From positions 5,091,001 through 5,155,000 of the forward strand of contig NC_020829.1 in the NCBI RefSeq assembly GCF_000349845.1: a stretch of 64,000 nucleotides of DNA. Reading direction: 5' to 3'. The stretch comes from Pseudomonas sp. ATCC 13867. GTDB lineage: Bacteria > Pseudomonadota > Gammaproteobacteria > Pseudomonadales > Pseudomonadaceae. Shown here one piece after another: positions 50,976 through 61,620 of the stretch. How positions within the stretch are numbered: the stretch's first letter is position 1; each line of letters begins with the position of its first letter. Below the pieces are notes generated by a model. That model saw only the letters and a program-made list of their open reading frames with translations. It was not told the DNA's origin and did no database searches. Both the position numbers and the translations under genes were made by a program.

Positions 50976-51988
50976 CAGCCTTCCTTGTGGTAGGCGGTGG
51001 CGCGCTCGACTTCTTCCTTCGACCCCAGGAACACCGCAACGCGCTGGTGCAGGCTGTCGGGCTGGATCTCGAGGATGCGCTGGCGGCCGTTGGTGGCGGC
51101 GCCGCCGGCCTGCTCGATGATGAACGACATCGGGTTGGCTTCGTACATCAGGCGCAGCTTGCCGGGCTTCTCCGGCTCGCGGGAGTCGCGCGGGTACATG
51201 AACACACCACCACGGGTCAGGATGCGGTGCACGTCGGCCACCATGGAGGCAATCCAGCGCATGTTGTAGTTCTTGCCCAGCGGGCCTTCCTTGCCGGCCA
51301 GCAGTTCGCTGACGTAGCGCTGCACCGGGACTTCCCAGTGGCGCTGGTTGGACATGTTGATGGCGAATTCGGCGGTGCTGGTGGGCACGGTGATGTTGTC
51401 GTGGGTCATCACGAAGCTGCCCAGCTCGCGATCCAGGGTGAAGCCCTTGACGCCGTTGCCCAGGGTCAGGATCAGCATGGTCTGCGGGCCGTAGATGGCG
51501 TAGCCGGCGGCGACCTGGGTGGTGCCCGGCTGGAGGAAGGCTTCCTCGCGCAGGCTGTCGTTCTGGCTCAGGTATTCCTGCGGGCAGCGCAGCACGGAGA
51601 AGATGGTGCCGACCGAGACGTTGACGTCGATGTTGGAGGAGCCGTCCAGCGGGTCGAAGACCAGCAGGTAGGCGCCTTTCGGGTATTTGCCCGGAATCTG
51701 GTAGGGGTGGTCCATTTCCTCGGAGGCCATGCCGGCCAGGTTACCGGCCCACTCGTTGGCTTCCAGGAGGATTTCGTTGGACAGCACGTCGAGCTTCTTC
51801 TGCACCTCACCCTGCACGTTCTCGGTTTCCATGCTGCCGAGCACGCCACCCAGCGCGCCCTTGGACACGGCGTGGCTGATCTCCTTGCACGCGCGGGCCA
51901 CCACTTCCACGAGGTGACGCAGGTCGGCCGGGGTATTGTGACTGCGGGTCTGCTCGATCAGGTAGCGGCTCAGGGTAACGCGGGACAT
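50975..51988 (-). CDS. fbp: Fructose-1,6-bisphosphatase class 1
   Basis: 337 residues. Class 1 FBPase motifs: [18 protein letters not shown], the metal site [16 protein letters not shown], and the substrate region [23 protein letters not shown]. It removes the 1-phosphate of fructose-1,6-bisphosphate, essential for gluconeogenic growth on amino acids and organic acids, such as the glutamate made by the neighbouring hut genes. First gene of the fbp-DUF924 unit. Confidence 0.97.
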   Translation of the reverse strand: MSRVTLSRYLIEQTRSHNTPADLRHLVEVVARACKEISHAVSKGALGGVLGSMETENVQGEVQKKLDVLSNEILLEANEWAGNLAGMASEEMDHPYQIPGKYPKGAYLLVFDPLDGSSNIDVNVSVGTIFSVLRCPQEYLSQNDSLREEAFLQPGTTQVAAGYAIYGPQTMLILTLGNGVKGFTLDRELGSFVMTHDNITVPTSTAEFAINMSNQRHWEVPVQRYVSELLAGKEGPLGKNYNMRWIASMVADVHRILTRGGVFMYPRDSREPEKPGKLRLMYEANPMSFIIEQAGGAATNGRQRILEIQPDSLHQRVAVFLGSKEEVERATAYHKEG

Positions 51989-52154
51989 GGAAGACTCCAG
52001 GGGAGAAGATGGAAAAAATCAGGGCGCATTCTAGCGTGGAAACGACCGCGATGCCTCCTTGCGCAGAGGCTCGCCGAATGCTTGGAGCCCGCCGCGCACG
52101 GGCAGTTCCCCAAAGTCGATCAGCCCCGCGACCTTCGGCCGCGCGGCGAGCGGT

Positions 52155-52201
52155 CCACTGGAAAGAAAGCGGGGTGACGGCCGAATCCGCCCGTCACCCC
52201 G
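52155..52201 (-). terminator. Probable terminator of estA
   Basis: CGGGGTGACGG (52170-52180) pairs with CCGTCACCCCG (52191-52201). On the minus strand it is followed by CTTTCTTTCC, a weak T-rich tail, 20 bases after the estA stop. Confidence 0.7.
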
Positions 52202-52220
52202 CGCCGTTCACTTCAGGCGA

Positions 52221-54128
52221 TCAGAAGTCCAGGCTCAGCGCCAGGCTCACGCCCTGGGCCAGGTCATCGCTGCTGCGGTGCGCACTGTAGCCGCCGCGCA
52301 GCGACAGCTCCGGGGTCAGCTTCTGGGCGAAGCCGAGGGTGGCGCGCTGCAGGTGGCTCTGCGGGGTGTAGCCCTGCAGGGTGAAGCCGTTCGCCGGCAA
52401 ACTGGTGAAGTTCATGCCGATGTTCCGAGTGTCGTCGGCATACTCGCGCTCCACCGCGACCTCGCCGAACAGCTGGGTGTCCTGCGACAGGTCCAGCTTG
52501 CCCTGCAGGCCGGCGCCGAGGCGACGGGAGTAGCGGTTCTGCTCGTCATAGGCCAGCGCGGTGGAGCGGCCGCTGTCCTCTTCGTAGCCGTCCACTTTCA
52601 CCCGCGCCCAGTCGGCGCTGACGAAGGGCGACAGGTGCCAGTTCTCGCCACCCTGGGCGATGTCGTAGCCCAGTCGGCCGCTGAAGGCCAGCAGGCTGCC
52701 GTCGGTATCGGCCTTCTCCTCGACCTCGTGGTCGATGATGGAGAACTTGCGGTTGGCATCATCAAAGTCGAGCTTGCCGCCGGTCACCGAAGCGTCGGCC
52801 CACCAACGGTTCTGCTGGAACTGCACGAACAGGCTGCCCAGGTAACTGTTGAGCTTGTAGTCGGAGTCGTCCGAGCCCAGTTCCAGCTTCTGCCGGTAGA
52901 AGCCCAGCGAACCGCCGACGCGCCAGGCGTCATCGAGACGGTAGCTGGTACCCAGGGTCAGGTTGGCGCCGTAGCCGTCGCCGTCGGCCGCGCTGTCCTG
53001 GTCGTCGTAGTCCAGGTGCTGGGCGCCACCGGTGACGAAGCCGCGCCACTGCCCGGTGCCCTGCCAGTTTTCCCAGTCCGCCAGCCATTGGCTGCGCAAC
53101 TGGTCCTGGTAGGCGTTGTAGGTGCCCAGGGCCATCTCCGGCAGCATGGTCGCTTCCCACGGGGCGGAGAGCACCGAGTAGGCGTAGTCGGCGATCAGGC
53201 GCTGGCCGGCGATGGTCGGGTGCACGCCGTCGTTGAAGATCAGCTTGGTCGGGTCGGGGGTCGCGCCGTGGCGGCCGTAGAGCGGGTTTTCCGGGCAGCC
53301 GTTGCCGCTGAAGCAGGTGCCCACCAGGTTCGTGCCGGTCGCCAGGCCGAAGGCACCGGGATCGGCGAGCACTTCCTGGAACATCAGCGGGATGTTCAGC
53401 GGGATGACGTTCGCAGAAGTCGCCGCCAGTTGGGCCGCCAGCTGCTGGTTGAAGATACCGCTGAGCTCGGTGCCGAAGGGTTGCAGGGACGTGCCGTTGG
53501 TAGCGGGCGTCAGCCCCAGGTCAGGCAGCAGCCAGACCATGATGTAGCGCGCGCCGGCCTGGTGCAGGGCCTCGACGCTGTCCACCAGGCGCCCGGCTGC
53601 GGCGCCGGCGCTCGCGGCGTCGAGAATCCGCCCCTGGAGGAAGTCGTTGCCGCCACCGGTGAGGTAGTAGAGCGCATTCGGATCGGCCCGGCGCCCGACC
53701 AGATAGCCGTCGCGCGTACGGGTATCGCCCCCGGCGCTGACCACCGAGCCATCCGGCGCGGTGATGGAGTCGTAGATCTGGTCGGTACGGTAGCCGCCTA
53801 CCGCCCAGTTGTTGCCGTCCTGGGTGCCGCTGACCAGCGAGGTCGAGGGGTTGAGGTCGGCGGAAGAGACGCCCAGCTTGCCGCCGAGGATCATCGGCGC
53901 GGTCGGTCCGAAGGCTTCGCCGCTGCCTTCCAGATAGGTCGGACCGGTGCGGTTGGTGAAGCGCGTGGAGGCGCCGGGCGGGCCGCCGGCGTCGGGGAAC
54001 TGGCCCGCGTCGCTGAGGCTGTCGCCGAACACCACCAGGGTCGAATAGGGGGAAGGGGCTGCCGAGGCCTGCGAGGCAATCGCCAATACGCAGGCAGCCG
54101 CCAACGGGGTGAGCGCCTGTCTGATCAT
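52221..54128 (-). CDS. estA: GDSL esterase autotransporter EstA
   Basis: 635 residues. Signal peptide (1-23), then a GDSL lipase passenger (about 24-345) with block [11 protein letters not shown] (nucleophile Ser), GGGNDFL (block III) and DGVHPTIAG (Asp and His of block V). The C-terminal 280 residues are a 12-strand autotransporter barrel ending in LALSLDF with the terminal Phe. EstA is held at the outer-membrane surface and affects rhamnolipid production, motility and biofilm in P. aeruginosa. GGAG 6 bases upstream of the ATG; monocistronic. Confidence 0.95.
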   Translation of the reverse strand: MIRQALTPLAAACVLAIASQASAAPSPYSTLVVFGDSLSDAGQFPDAGGPPGASTRFTNRTGPTYLEGSGEAFGPTAPMILGGKLGVSSADLNPSTSLVSGTQDGNNWAVGGYRTDQIYDSITAPDGSVVSAGGDTRTRDGYLVGRRADPNALYYLTGGGNDFLQGRILDAASAGAAAGRLVDSVEALHQAGARYIMVWLLPDLGLTPATNGTSLQPFGTELSGIFNQQLAAQLAATSANVIPLNIPLMFQEVLADPGAFGLATGTNLVGTCFSGNGCPENPLYGRHGATPDPTKLIFNDGVHPTIAGQRLIADYAYSVLSAPWEATMLPEMALGTYNAYQDQLRSQWLADWENWQGTGQWRGFVTGGAQHLDYDDQDSAADGDGYGANLTLGTSYRLDDAWRVGGSLGFYRQKLELGSDDSDYKLNSYLGSLFVQFQQNRWWADASVTGGKLDFDDANRKFSIIDHEVEEKADTDGSLLAFSGRLGYDIAQGGENWHLSPFVSADWARVKVDGYEEDSGRSTALAYDEQNRYSRRLGAGLQGKLDLSQDTQLFGEVAVEREYADDTRNIGMNFTSLPANGFTLQGYTPQSHLQRATLGFAQKLTPELSLRGGYSAHRSSDDLAQGVSLALSLDF

Positions 54129-54232
54129 CCTGCTACTCCGTGCTTGTTTTTATTGGGCGGACAGAACGCCATCACAGTAGCAGAGTTTTCCCCGGCGGCC
54201 CCCTATCTCGCGGCTATCTCCGTGAACCTTGC

Positions 54233-55597
54233 TCAGTTTTGCGGGCGACTGCTGCGCAACAGGCTCAGCGCCATCAGCCCGAGCAGGACGACCCCGGCCA
54301 GCAGCACGGCCCACAGGCCATAGCGTTTCCAACGGCCGTCAGCGTTCGGCGGTGCGCTCTGCGTCACGGACGCCTGGGGCTGCAGAGCGCCCTTCAGGTG
54401 CGCGTCGCCCATGACGGACAGACGCCTGGGATCGAAGCCCGGCACCAGGGTGGCCAGCGGCAGGCTGCCGTCGGTGGCCGATGCGCTGCCGACCGCCAGT
54501 TGATAGGGCTCGCCGCCACGGGCGAGGAAGACCACTTCGGTCGCGCGGATACCGATGCTCAGGTTTGCCGTCGAGCCGCCCAGGCCGCCACCACGGGCAT
54601 CCAGTTGCAGGCGCAGTTGGCTGACCGCTCCGCCGGGCAGTTCCAGTTCCTCCTGGGTGATCTCGCCGCCCTCCCCCGGCAACCGGTAGAGCACGCCACG
54701 CGCCAGCGGCGCCCACTGCACGGCGCCATCGCGGCGACCGGAGAGCACCACCGGTGCCAAGGTATTGGCCCGCTCCAGCGGAATCCGCACGCGCTCCACC
54801 GGCAGCGCCAGCGGCAGGCTCCAGTTGAACGCGCCCTCGGCGTCGGCCTTGGCGGCCAGCGGCGCGGACCACAGCATGGGCACCGGTCCGGTGCTGTTGC
54901 GACTGCCGCTCAGGACGGCGCCGGCCAGTTGCGCGGCCTGCTGCGGCGACTCCCACCACAGGCGCAGGTAGCGCGCCGTCTCGCCGGATAGCGCGATGTC
55001 GTTCTGCTCGATGCGCTGGCCGTTGAAATCCAGCCGCGCCAGTTGCCCTTCACCCAGGGAACGCCAGTGCTCCAGGTCGTCGCTGGCCTCGATGCGCAGG
55101 CGTTGGAAGCCATCGCTGTCCGCCGCCCAGTCCAGCTGCAGGCGGTCCAGCGGCAAATCGCCGGAACCGGTTTCCAGCAGCCAGCCGCGCAGTACCTGGG
55201 TCTTGTCCTGGGCAGGCGCGTTCGGGGTGATTTCGAGGATGGTGCCGGTGGTGCTGCGGACGATCTTCAGGTTGTCGCCGGCCGCGCTGCCGGAAGCACC
55301 GCGCAGAGGGAAGATGCGCGCCTGCACCTCGCTGCGCACATGCTTCTCGCTGGCGGCACCGGTGCGCAGGCTGTAGGGCAGCGCCTCGCCCTCGGCATTG
55401 AAGATGCGCAGGTCGCGCAGATCGCCGTGGCGGGCGCCGAACAGCACCTCGATCGGCAATTGCAGGCGGTACCAGGGCCCTTTGCCGGCCACCTCCAGCG
55501 GCACCCGGTTGGCGAAGTCGGCCGGAGTCGGTACGGCGCCAACGGCGGTGCCGGCCAGGCACGCGCCGACGAGCAGGAGGAAGGTTTTCAGCTTCAT
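54233..55597 (-). CDS. DUF3999 envelope protein
   Basis: 454 residues. Signal peptide (1-20), a long beta-rich extracytoplasmic region (PLEVAGKGPWYRLQLPIEVLFGARHGDLRDLRIFNAEGEALPY at the start), and one C-terminal membrane helix (about 425-447) followed by a short basic tail. Matches the DUF3999 family (PA5113-like), function unknown. Overlaps the upstream DUF2339 gene by 4 bases (ATGA), so both are coupled and probably form one envelope system. Confidence 0.9.
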   Translation of the reverse strand: MKLKTFLLLVGACLAGTAVGAVPTPADFANRVPLEVAGKGPWYRLQLPIEVLFGARHGDLRDLRIFNAEGEALPYSLRTGAASEKHVRSEVQARIFPLRGASGSAAGDNLKIVRSTTGTILEITPNAPAQDKTQVLRGWLLETGSGDLPLDRLQLDWAADSDGFQRLRIEASDDLEHWRSLGEGQLARLDFNGQRIEQNDIALSGETARYLRLWWESPQQAAQLAGAVLSGSRNSTGPVPMLWSAPLAAKADAEGAFNWSLPLALPVERVRIPLERANTLAPVVLSGRRDGAVQWAPLARGVLYRLPGEGGEITQEELELPGGAVSQLRLQLDARGGGLGGSTANLSIGIRATEVVFLARGGEPYQLAVGSASATDGSLPLATLVPGFDPRRLSVMGDAHLKGALQPQASVTQSAPPNADGRWKRYGLWAVLLAGVVLLGLMALSLLRSSRPQN

Positions 55598-58500
55598 GCG
55601 GAGGGTTGCTCCCGTTGCGGTTCAGGCGTCGGCCGGCGCGGCGGCAACGGCGCGAAGTAGCCGACGATCAGCATCAGCACGCCGACGCCGATGAAGGAAA
55701 TGATGCGTTCCAGGCTGCCGCCGCTGGCGCGGTCGACGAGGAACAGCTTGACCACCACGACCACCAGCAGCGCCGCGCCGACCAGCCAGAAATCACGGCG
55801 GCCACGCAGGTGCCCGGCGATCATCAGGCCCAGCGCGATCAGTGCCCAGACGATGGACAGCCCCGCCTGCACCAGCATCGACTCGCGCAGGGCGAAGGCG
55901 TCGAACGGTACGCCGCCCCAGTGGTGCGCGGCACGGCAGACCATCAGAGTCAGCAGGGCGAACAGCGAGGCCCCCAGCACCGCCTGCACCGGCAGGCGCA
56001 GGGTAGATTCGGCCACGCCCAACTGCGGTAGGCCCAGGCGCGTCCACTGGAGCACCGCCACCAGCACGATCAGCATGCCCAGCTCCAGCGGGTTGAGCAG
56101 CGGCAGGTAGGGTAGAGGCTCCGCCGAACCGTCGCTGAACAGGTTGACCAGCCAGAACCAGCCGAGCAACGCCACGGCCACCGGCACGGCGGCAATCGCC
56201 CGGTACTCGCGCTCGAAGGCCGCCACCGGCCAGGGCAGGCGCGCGACGCCGCCCATGAGGATCAGGTAGAGACTCGGCACCAGCGCCCAGCCCAGCCAGC
56301 GCCAGGCGTTGTAATGCTCGGCCAGGGCGAAGAACAGGTAGCGCAGCTCCAGCGCCAGCACGCCAAGGATCAGCCAGCAGCCCAGCACATGGGCTACCTG
56401 CGCGACACGGCGCGGCAGCAATGCATCGAGTCGGCGCAGCGTGAAGAAGTGCACCGCGAACACCGCCACCCAGCCGAGCCAGCCCAGCGCCGCCAGCGGG
56501 TGATATTGCAGGTTCCAGGCACTGGCCAGCGCCACCAGCGACAGCGGCACCAGCGACAGGCACAGCAGCGCCAGCGCGCGCCATTGCTCGCGGCGCGCCA
56601 GCAGCGAACCGAGGCCGATGCTGATCGCAGCCACCAGCAGGGCCACGTGTTCACGCCTCTCAGCGGGCACGAAGCGGGCGATCTCCCACAGCGCGGTCAG
56701 CGCCCACCAGCCGGCGCCCCAGACCAGCAGCAGTTGCGACAGTTGCTCCAGACCCAATCCAGCCAACGCCAGACGACGCTCGCGCTCGCTGGCCCGGTGC
56801 AGGCGCCAGGCGCCGACCAATGCGGCCAGCGCCAGCACCACCGGAGTCCAGAAGCCCATGTGCGCCAACGGCTTCAGGCCCTCGCCGGGCAGGTCGCCGA
56901 ACAGAGCCGGACCGCTGAACAGGAAGGCGCCGGCGCCGATCACCTGCAACCCCAGGCCGAAGACGAAGGCCGCGCGCTGCTGCAATTGCAGGCTCAGCCA
57001 GAGGATCAGCAATCCACTGCCGGCCCAGACAGCGGCAGCGGTCTGCCACGGCAGCACGAACAGCACCGCAAGGTTGATGAAGGCCAGCCCCAGCAGCAGG
57101 ACCACGCTCAACCCCAGCATCAGCCGGCGGTCATCGCGCACCAGAGAGTCGCGGGCGGCGATCAGCATCCCGGCGATCAGCGCCAGACCGATCAACGAGG
57201 CGGCCACCAGGCCGCGCCAACCGGAACCCAGTACGCCACCGCCTGCCTCGGCCCCCCGCAGGTGCAGGAGGAAGATCGCCCCACCCAGCAGTTGCACCGC
57301 AAAGGCGCAGGCCAGGAAGGTGCGCGAACGCAGGCGCAGGCCGGCGAACAACGTGGCCAGCCCCGCAACGGCCCAGACCATCGCGGTACCGTCGGCCCCC
57401 AGGCACAGCGGCGCGATCAGGTAGAGGAAGGCCAGCCCGAGAGTCGCCAGCGCCGGACGTACGTTCGGTTCCCAGTGGCGCAACGTCTGCGGATCGGCAT
57501 TGCGCAGGTTCCAGAAGCTGAACAGCAGCGCCACGCCGAGCATCAGCGCGCCCAGCGGCGCGCCTTCCAGCAGGTGCAGCGACAGCGGGTCGGAACGCAG
57601 GTCGGCGAGGAACGCCAGCGCCGCACCGGCCTGCAGCAACAGCGCGAAGATGCGCGCCAGCGGCCGCTGCTGGCGCAGGCCCAGCCAGTAGATGCCGGCG
57701 CCTTCCACGGCCCAGGCGGCGGAGGTCCAGCGTGCGTCCAGGCCCAGCGGGATCGCCAGGGTGCCGAACACCACGCCCAGCGCCAGGCAGGTCTCTACCA
57801 GCAACAGCACGCGACCGGTGGTGCGCCCGGCCAGCAAACGCGCGAGAACCATGTAGAACAGCCCCAGCGCCAGCGCACTGAACGCCGCGCCGAACTCCAG
57901 GTGCTGGATGATCCCGTACTGCAGGCCGAAGCCCACCAGCGGCGTGCCGAACAGCACGGTGCCATCGACATAGTCGGTCTGTCGCGCCGACCAGCGCAGC
58001 AGCGCTTCGCGGGTGTCGTCCTGCGGCGCGCCGGCAGCCTCGCGCAGGCGGCGGCGGGCGAACAGCAGGCCGATGGCGACGTAGGTGAGGAAGAACAGGA
58101 CCAGGAACGGCTCGGTCGTGGCGAACAGGTCAGGCCGGTACGCACGCAGCCCCCAGGCCAGGCCGATGCCGAAGGTGCCGAAGAAACCGATCAGGTTGAG
58201 CATCCGCCAGGCCTTGAACCAGGCGATGGCGAAGATACCGGCGTTGAGCAACGCAAAGTAGCTGAACAGCGCGACGTGGTTGCCGCCGCCGGTGGACGCC
58301 AGGATCGGCGCGGCGAAGCCACCCAGCGCGGCGGCTGCGGCGAGGCCCAGAGCGTCCTGGAGGATCGCCAGGATCGCCGAGAACAGGGTGACCGCCACCA
58401 GCAGCGCGAAGCCGGCCTGCGGATCGATCAGCACCTCGCCGTGGTTCATCGCCGGGTACAACTTGATGCCGGCGAACACCGTCAGGTAGAGCACGGCAAT

Positions 58501-59295
58501 GCCGGTACCCTGCAGGACCAGCGCATAGGCCGGGCGTCGATGACGCAGCCACCAGCCCAGGCCCAGCAACGCCAGCGCGGCGGCGGCAGTGCCGATGTAG
58601 GGCCCTTGCGGCGGCAGGGTCATGCCTTCGGTGGCGTAACGCAGCAGGAAGGCCAGGCCGAGGAACAGCAGCACCACGCCGACGCGCAGCACGGTGTTGC
58701 CGCCCAGGAGCCAGTCGCGGGCGGCGCCGAGGGCGCGGTCGAGCAGCGGCGGGACAGGGGGGGGTGGCGGCACCGGAGGCGCGGCGGGAGGGACTTCCGA
58801 TTGTGCTGCCGCCTCTTCGACGCGGGCCTGGGCAGTGGGCTTCTCCAGCGGCTCCAGGACCAGGTCCGACCACTCGATGGGTGCATCCATCCGCGCGGCA
58901 GCGGCCGGAGCCGGCGCCAGCTCGTCGGCGGGCAGTTCGATGCTCCAGTCCAGTTCGGTGGCAACGGGCTCGCCGACCGGCGCCTCGACCTCGGGCTCGG
59001 CCGGCGCAACCGGCACTTCCGGCGCGACGTACTCGCCGCCGGTCGGCGGCGCCTGCTCGGCGGCGCGGCGCTCTACCTGCAACAACCGTTCATAGAGAGC
59101 TTGGGTGCCGTGATCGAAGCGTTCGCCGAAGACCTTCAGCTCACCGCGAAGGCTGGCGTTCTCCCGCTTCAGGCCCTGCAACGCGAAGGCCTGCCCCAGC
59201 GCCAAGCCGAACACCGCGCCCAGCACCGCCCCAGTGACCGACTCGCCCGCGGCGGTGCCGATGACCAGGCCGACCAGCATGAAAATCCATTGCAT
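55594..59295 (-). CDS. DUF2339 giant polytopic membrane protein
   Basis: 1233 residues from the ATG at 59295. An N-terminal helix, a coiled segment (LKRENASLRGELKVFGERFD) and an acidic, Pro/Ala/Glu-rich linker to about residue 210, then over 20 closely packed membrane helices to the end. It matches DUF2339 (PA5114-like), function unknown. The helix density resembles large transporters or lipid-handling proteins but no catalytic motif is recognisable. Coupled to the DUF3999 gene downstream. Confidence 0.88.
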   Translation of the reverse strand: MQWIFMLVGLVIGTAAGESVTGAVLGAVFGLALGQAFALQGLKRENASLRGELKVFGERFDHGTQALYERLLQVERRAAEQAPPTGGEYVAPEVPVAPAEPEVEAPVGEPVATELDWSIELPADELAPAPAAAARMDAPIEWSDLVLEPLEKPTAQARVEEAAAQSEVPPAAPPVPPPPPVPPLLDRALGAARDWLLGGNTVLRVGVVLLFLGLAFLLRYATEGMTLPPQGPYIGTAAAALALLGLGWWLRHRRPAYALVLQGTGIAVLYLTVFAGIKLYPAMNHGEVLIDPQAGFALLVAVTLFSAILAILQDALGLAAAAALGGFAAPILASTGGGNHVALFSYFALLNAGIFAIAWFKAWRMLNLIGFFGTFGIGLAWGLRAYRPDLFATTEPFLVLFFLTYVAIGLLFARRRLREAAGAPQDDTREALLRWSARQTDYVDGTVLFGTPLVGFGLQYGIIQHLEFGAAFSALALGLFYMVLARLLAGRTTGRVLLLVETCLALGVVFGTLAIPLGLDARWTSAAWAVEGAGIYWLGLRQQRPLARIFALLLQAGAALAFLADLRSDPLSLHLLEGAPLGALMLGVALLFSFWNLRNADPQTLRHWEPNVRPALATLGLAFLYLIAPLCLGADGTAMVWAVAGLATLFAGLRLRSRTFLACAFAVQLLGGAIFLLHLRGAEAGGGVLGSGWRGLVAASLIGLALIAGMLIAARDSLVRDDRRLMLGLSVVLLLGLAFINLAVLFVLPWQTAAAVWAGSGLLILWLSLQLQQRAAFVFGLGLQVIGAGAFLFSGPALFGDLPGEGLKPLAHMGFWTPVVLALAALVGAWRLHRASERERRLALAGLGLEQLSQLLLVWGAGWWALTALWEIARFVPAERREHVALLVAAISIGLGSLLARREQWRALALLCLSLVPLSLVALASAWNLQYHPLAALGWLGWVAVFAVHFFTLRRLDALLPRRVAQVAHVLGCWLILGVLALELRYLFFALAEHYNAWRWLGWALVPSLYLILMGGVARLPWPVAAFEREYRAIAAVPVAVALLGWFWLVNLFSDGSAEPLPYLPLLNPLELGMLIVLVAVLQWTRLGLPQLGVAESTLRLPVQAVLGASLFALLTLMVCRAAHHWGGVPFDAFALRESMLVQAGLSIVWALIALGLMIAGHLRGRRDFWLVGAALLVVVVVKLFLVDRASGGSLERIISFIGVGVLMLIVGYFAPLPPRRPTPEPQREQPSA

Positions 59296-59479
59296 GTGTT
59301 CGAATCCTTGAAGTTCTGTGCGAATCCATCCCAAGCCGGACGGCAACGTCCGGAAAGCTGAGTATATCGGCCCGGACTCCCTGGCCTGCGTCCACGAACT
59401 CACAGCTTCACGACATCAGACGTCGCGACACCGCCTTGCGGCCACGCGAAGGGGAACTCCTCCCGGCGGGAAACGACTG

Positions 59480-59559
59480 TTCGCAGGAGCTAGCCTGCTC
59501 GCGAACCGCGTGGCGCCGGCGCTGCAGGGCAATCCGTTCGCGAGCAAGCTCGCGCCTAC
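59480..59559. repeat. REP-type palindromic repeat pair, copy 7
   Basis: Left unit TTCGCAGGAGCTAGCCTGCT-CGCGAAC (diverged) and right unit GTTCGCGAGCAAGCTCGCGCC-TAC, in the common orientation. Located between typA and the DUF2339 gene. Confidence 0.8.
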
Positions 59560-59587
59560 AGGGTGCCAGTTGTTGGCGGCAGGGCAC

Positions 59588-59617
59588 AAAAAAGCCGGGC
59601 ATAAGCCCGGCTTTTTC
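59588..59617. terminator. Bidirectional terminator, end of typA
   Basis: AAAGCCGGGC (59591-59600) pairs with GCCCGGCTTT (59605-59614) around ATAA, with A and T runs on both sides. It ends typA on the minus strand. Confidence 0.9.
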
Positions 59618-59632
59618 TCACTTCTGGTCGAA

Positions 59633-61450
59633 TCAGACCTTGGCGCGCTCGTAGCGCTTGCGGTCGTTCTCGTTCAGCAGCTTCTTGCGCAGACGGATCG
59701 ACTTCGGCGTCACTTCCACCAGCTCGTCATCGGCGATGAATTCCAGCGCCTGCTCCAGGGTGAAGCGGATCGGCGGAACCAGGGCGATGACTTCGTCCTT
59801 GCCCGAAGCGCGCATGTTATCGAGCTTCTTGCCTTTGGTGGGGTTGATCACCAGGTCGTTGTCGCGGCTGTTGATGCCGGCCAGCTGGCCTTCGTAGATC
59901 TCGTCGCCTGGGCCGAGGAACAGCTTGCCCCGGCTTTGCAGGGTTTCCAGCGAGTAGGTCAGCGCAGTGCCGGTGGCCATGGAGACCAGTACGCCGTTCT
60001 GACGGTTGGTCACTTCGCCGGCCTTGATCGGGCCGTAGTGGCTGAAGGTCGAGGTCAGGATGCCGGTGCCCGAGGTCAGGGTCAGGAAGTTGTTACGGAA
60101 GCCGATCAGGCCACGCGCCGGAATGGTGTATTCCAGGCGCACGCGGCCCTTGCCGTCGGGGATCATGTTGGTCAGATCGCCCTTGCGCAGGCCCATCTGC
60201 TCCATCACCGAGCCCTGGTTCTGCTCTTCGATGTCGATGGTGACGTTCTCGTAGGGCTCCTGCTTCTCGCCATCCTTCTCGATGATCACCACTTCCGGGC
60301 GGCCCACGGCCAGCTCGAAGCCTTCACGGCGCATGGTTTCGATCAGAACCGACAGGTGCAGCTCACCACGGCCGGAGACCTTGAACTTCTCCGGGGAATC
60401 GCCTTGCTCGACGCGCAGGGCCACGTTGTGCAGCAGTTCCTTGTCCAGACGGTCCTTGATGTTGCGGCTGGTGACGAACTTGCCTTCCTTGCCGGCGAAC
60501 GGCGAGTCGTTGACCTGGAAGGTCATGCTCACGGTCGGCTGGTCGACGGTCAGCGGCGGGCGGGCTTCGACGTTCTGCGGGTCGCACAGGGTGTCGGAGA
60601 TGAACAGCTCGTCCATGCCGGACACGCAGACGATGTCACCGGCTTCGGCTTCGGCGACTTCGATGCGCTGCAGGCCCGAGTGACCCATGATCTTCAGGAT
60701 GCGGCCGTTGCGCTTGGTGCCGTCGTCGCTGATGGCCACGACCGGGGTGTTGGTCTTGACCTTGCCGCGGGCGATACGGCCGATGCCGATCACGCCGAGG
60801 AAGCTGTTGTAGTCCAGCTGGGAAATCTGCATCTGGAACGGGCCGTCGACGTCGACTTTCGGCGCCGGGACGTGGTCGATGATCGCCTGGAACAGCGCGT
60901 CCATGTTGTCGTCCATCTTCTCGTGGTCCATGCCGGCGATGCCGTTCAGGGCACTGGCGTAGACGATCGGGAAGTCCAGCTGCTCGTCGGTGGCGCCGAG
61001 GTTGTCGAACAGGTCGAAGATCTGGTCGATGACCCAGTCAGGACGCGCGCCCGGACGGTCGATCTTGTTCACCACGACGATCGGACGCAGGCCGGCCTTG
61101 AAGGCCTTCTGGGTCACGAAGCGGGTCTGCGGCATGGGGCCGTCCTGGGCGTCGACCACCAGCAGCACGGAGTCCACCATGGACATCACGCGCTCTACTT
61201 CACCGCCGAAGTCGGCGTGGCCGGGGGTGTCGACGATGTTGATGCTGTAGTCGTTCCACTTCAGCGCGGTGTTCTTCGCCAGGATGGTGATGCCACGCTC
61301 TTTTTCCTGGTCGTTGGAGTCCATCACGCGCTCGTTTTCCGCTTCTTTGCGGTCGAGGGTGCCGGACAGGCGCAGGAGCTTGTCTACGAGGGTGGTCTTG
61401 CCATGGTCGACGTGGGCGATGATGGCGATGTTGCGCAGTTTTTCGATCAC
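59633..61450 (-). CDS. typA: Ribosome-associated GTPase TypA/BipA
   Basis: 605 residues. EF-G-like GTPase domain with G1 [10 protein letters not shown]2 RGITI, G3 [15 protein letters not shown] and G4 [10 protein letters not shown], then domains II, III, V and the BipA-specific C-terminus ([21 protein letters not shown]). It binds the 70S/50S ribosome and aids subunit assembly and stress growth. A GCTGCC/GGCAGC hairpin lies in the leader at 61481-61498. Monocistronic. Confidence 0.98.
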   Translation of the reverse strand: MIEKLRNIAIIAHVDHGKTTLVDKLLRLSGTLDRKEAENERVMDSNDQEKERGITILAKNTALKWNDYSINIVDTPGHADFGGEVERVMSMVDSVLLVVDAQDGPMPQTRFVTQKAFKAGLRPIVVVNKIDRPGARPDWVIDQIFDLFDNLGATDEQLDFPIVYASALNGIAGMDHEKMDDNMDALFQAIIDHVPAPKVDVDGPFQMQISQLDYNSFLGVIGIGRIARGKVKTNTPVVAISDDGTKRNGRILKIMGHSGLQRIEVAEAEAGDIVCVSGMDELFISDTLCDPQNVEARPPLTVDQPTVSMTFQVNDSPFAGKEGKFVTSRNIKDRLDKELLHNVALRVEQGDSPEKFKVSGRGELHLSVLIETMRREGFELAVGRPEVVIIEKDGEKQEPYENVTIDIEEQNQGSVMEQMGLRKGDLTNMIPDGKGRVRLEYTIPARGLIGFRNNFLTLTSGTGILTSTFSHYGPIKAGEVTNRQNGVLVSMATGTALTYSLETLQSRGKLFLGPGDEIYEGQLAGINSRDNDLVINPTKGKKLDNMRASGKDEVIALVPPIRFTLEQALEFIADDELVEVTPKSIRLRKKLLNENDRKRYERAKV

Positions 61451-61620
61451 AGTGTCAGTCTCGATAGTGAATCTTCGGCTGCCGTTTTCGGCAGCGGGGG
61501 CCGGGCCTTGGCGCGGCGGTGCAAAAGGTCAGGGCGTGAGCCTACGCACCGAATGTGTCGGGAGGTCGGTGGCGGATACTGCCGCCGAACAGTCCGGGCT
61601 GGCGGCGTTGGTCCGCGCCT

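Larger units (their letters stand above)
59296..59632. other. Gene-free stretch between typA and the DUF2339 gene
   Basis: 337 bp with REP copy 7 (59480-59559) and a terminator (59588-59617). The first 180 bp should hold the promoter of the DUF2339-DUF3999 unit; no clear -10/-35 was found. Confidence 0.65.

Noticed and set aside
56314..59361. Open frame of 1015 codons on the plus strand across the DUF2339 gene
   Set aside because: Gln/Arg-rich translation typical of the strand opposite hydrophobic helices.
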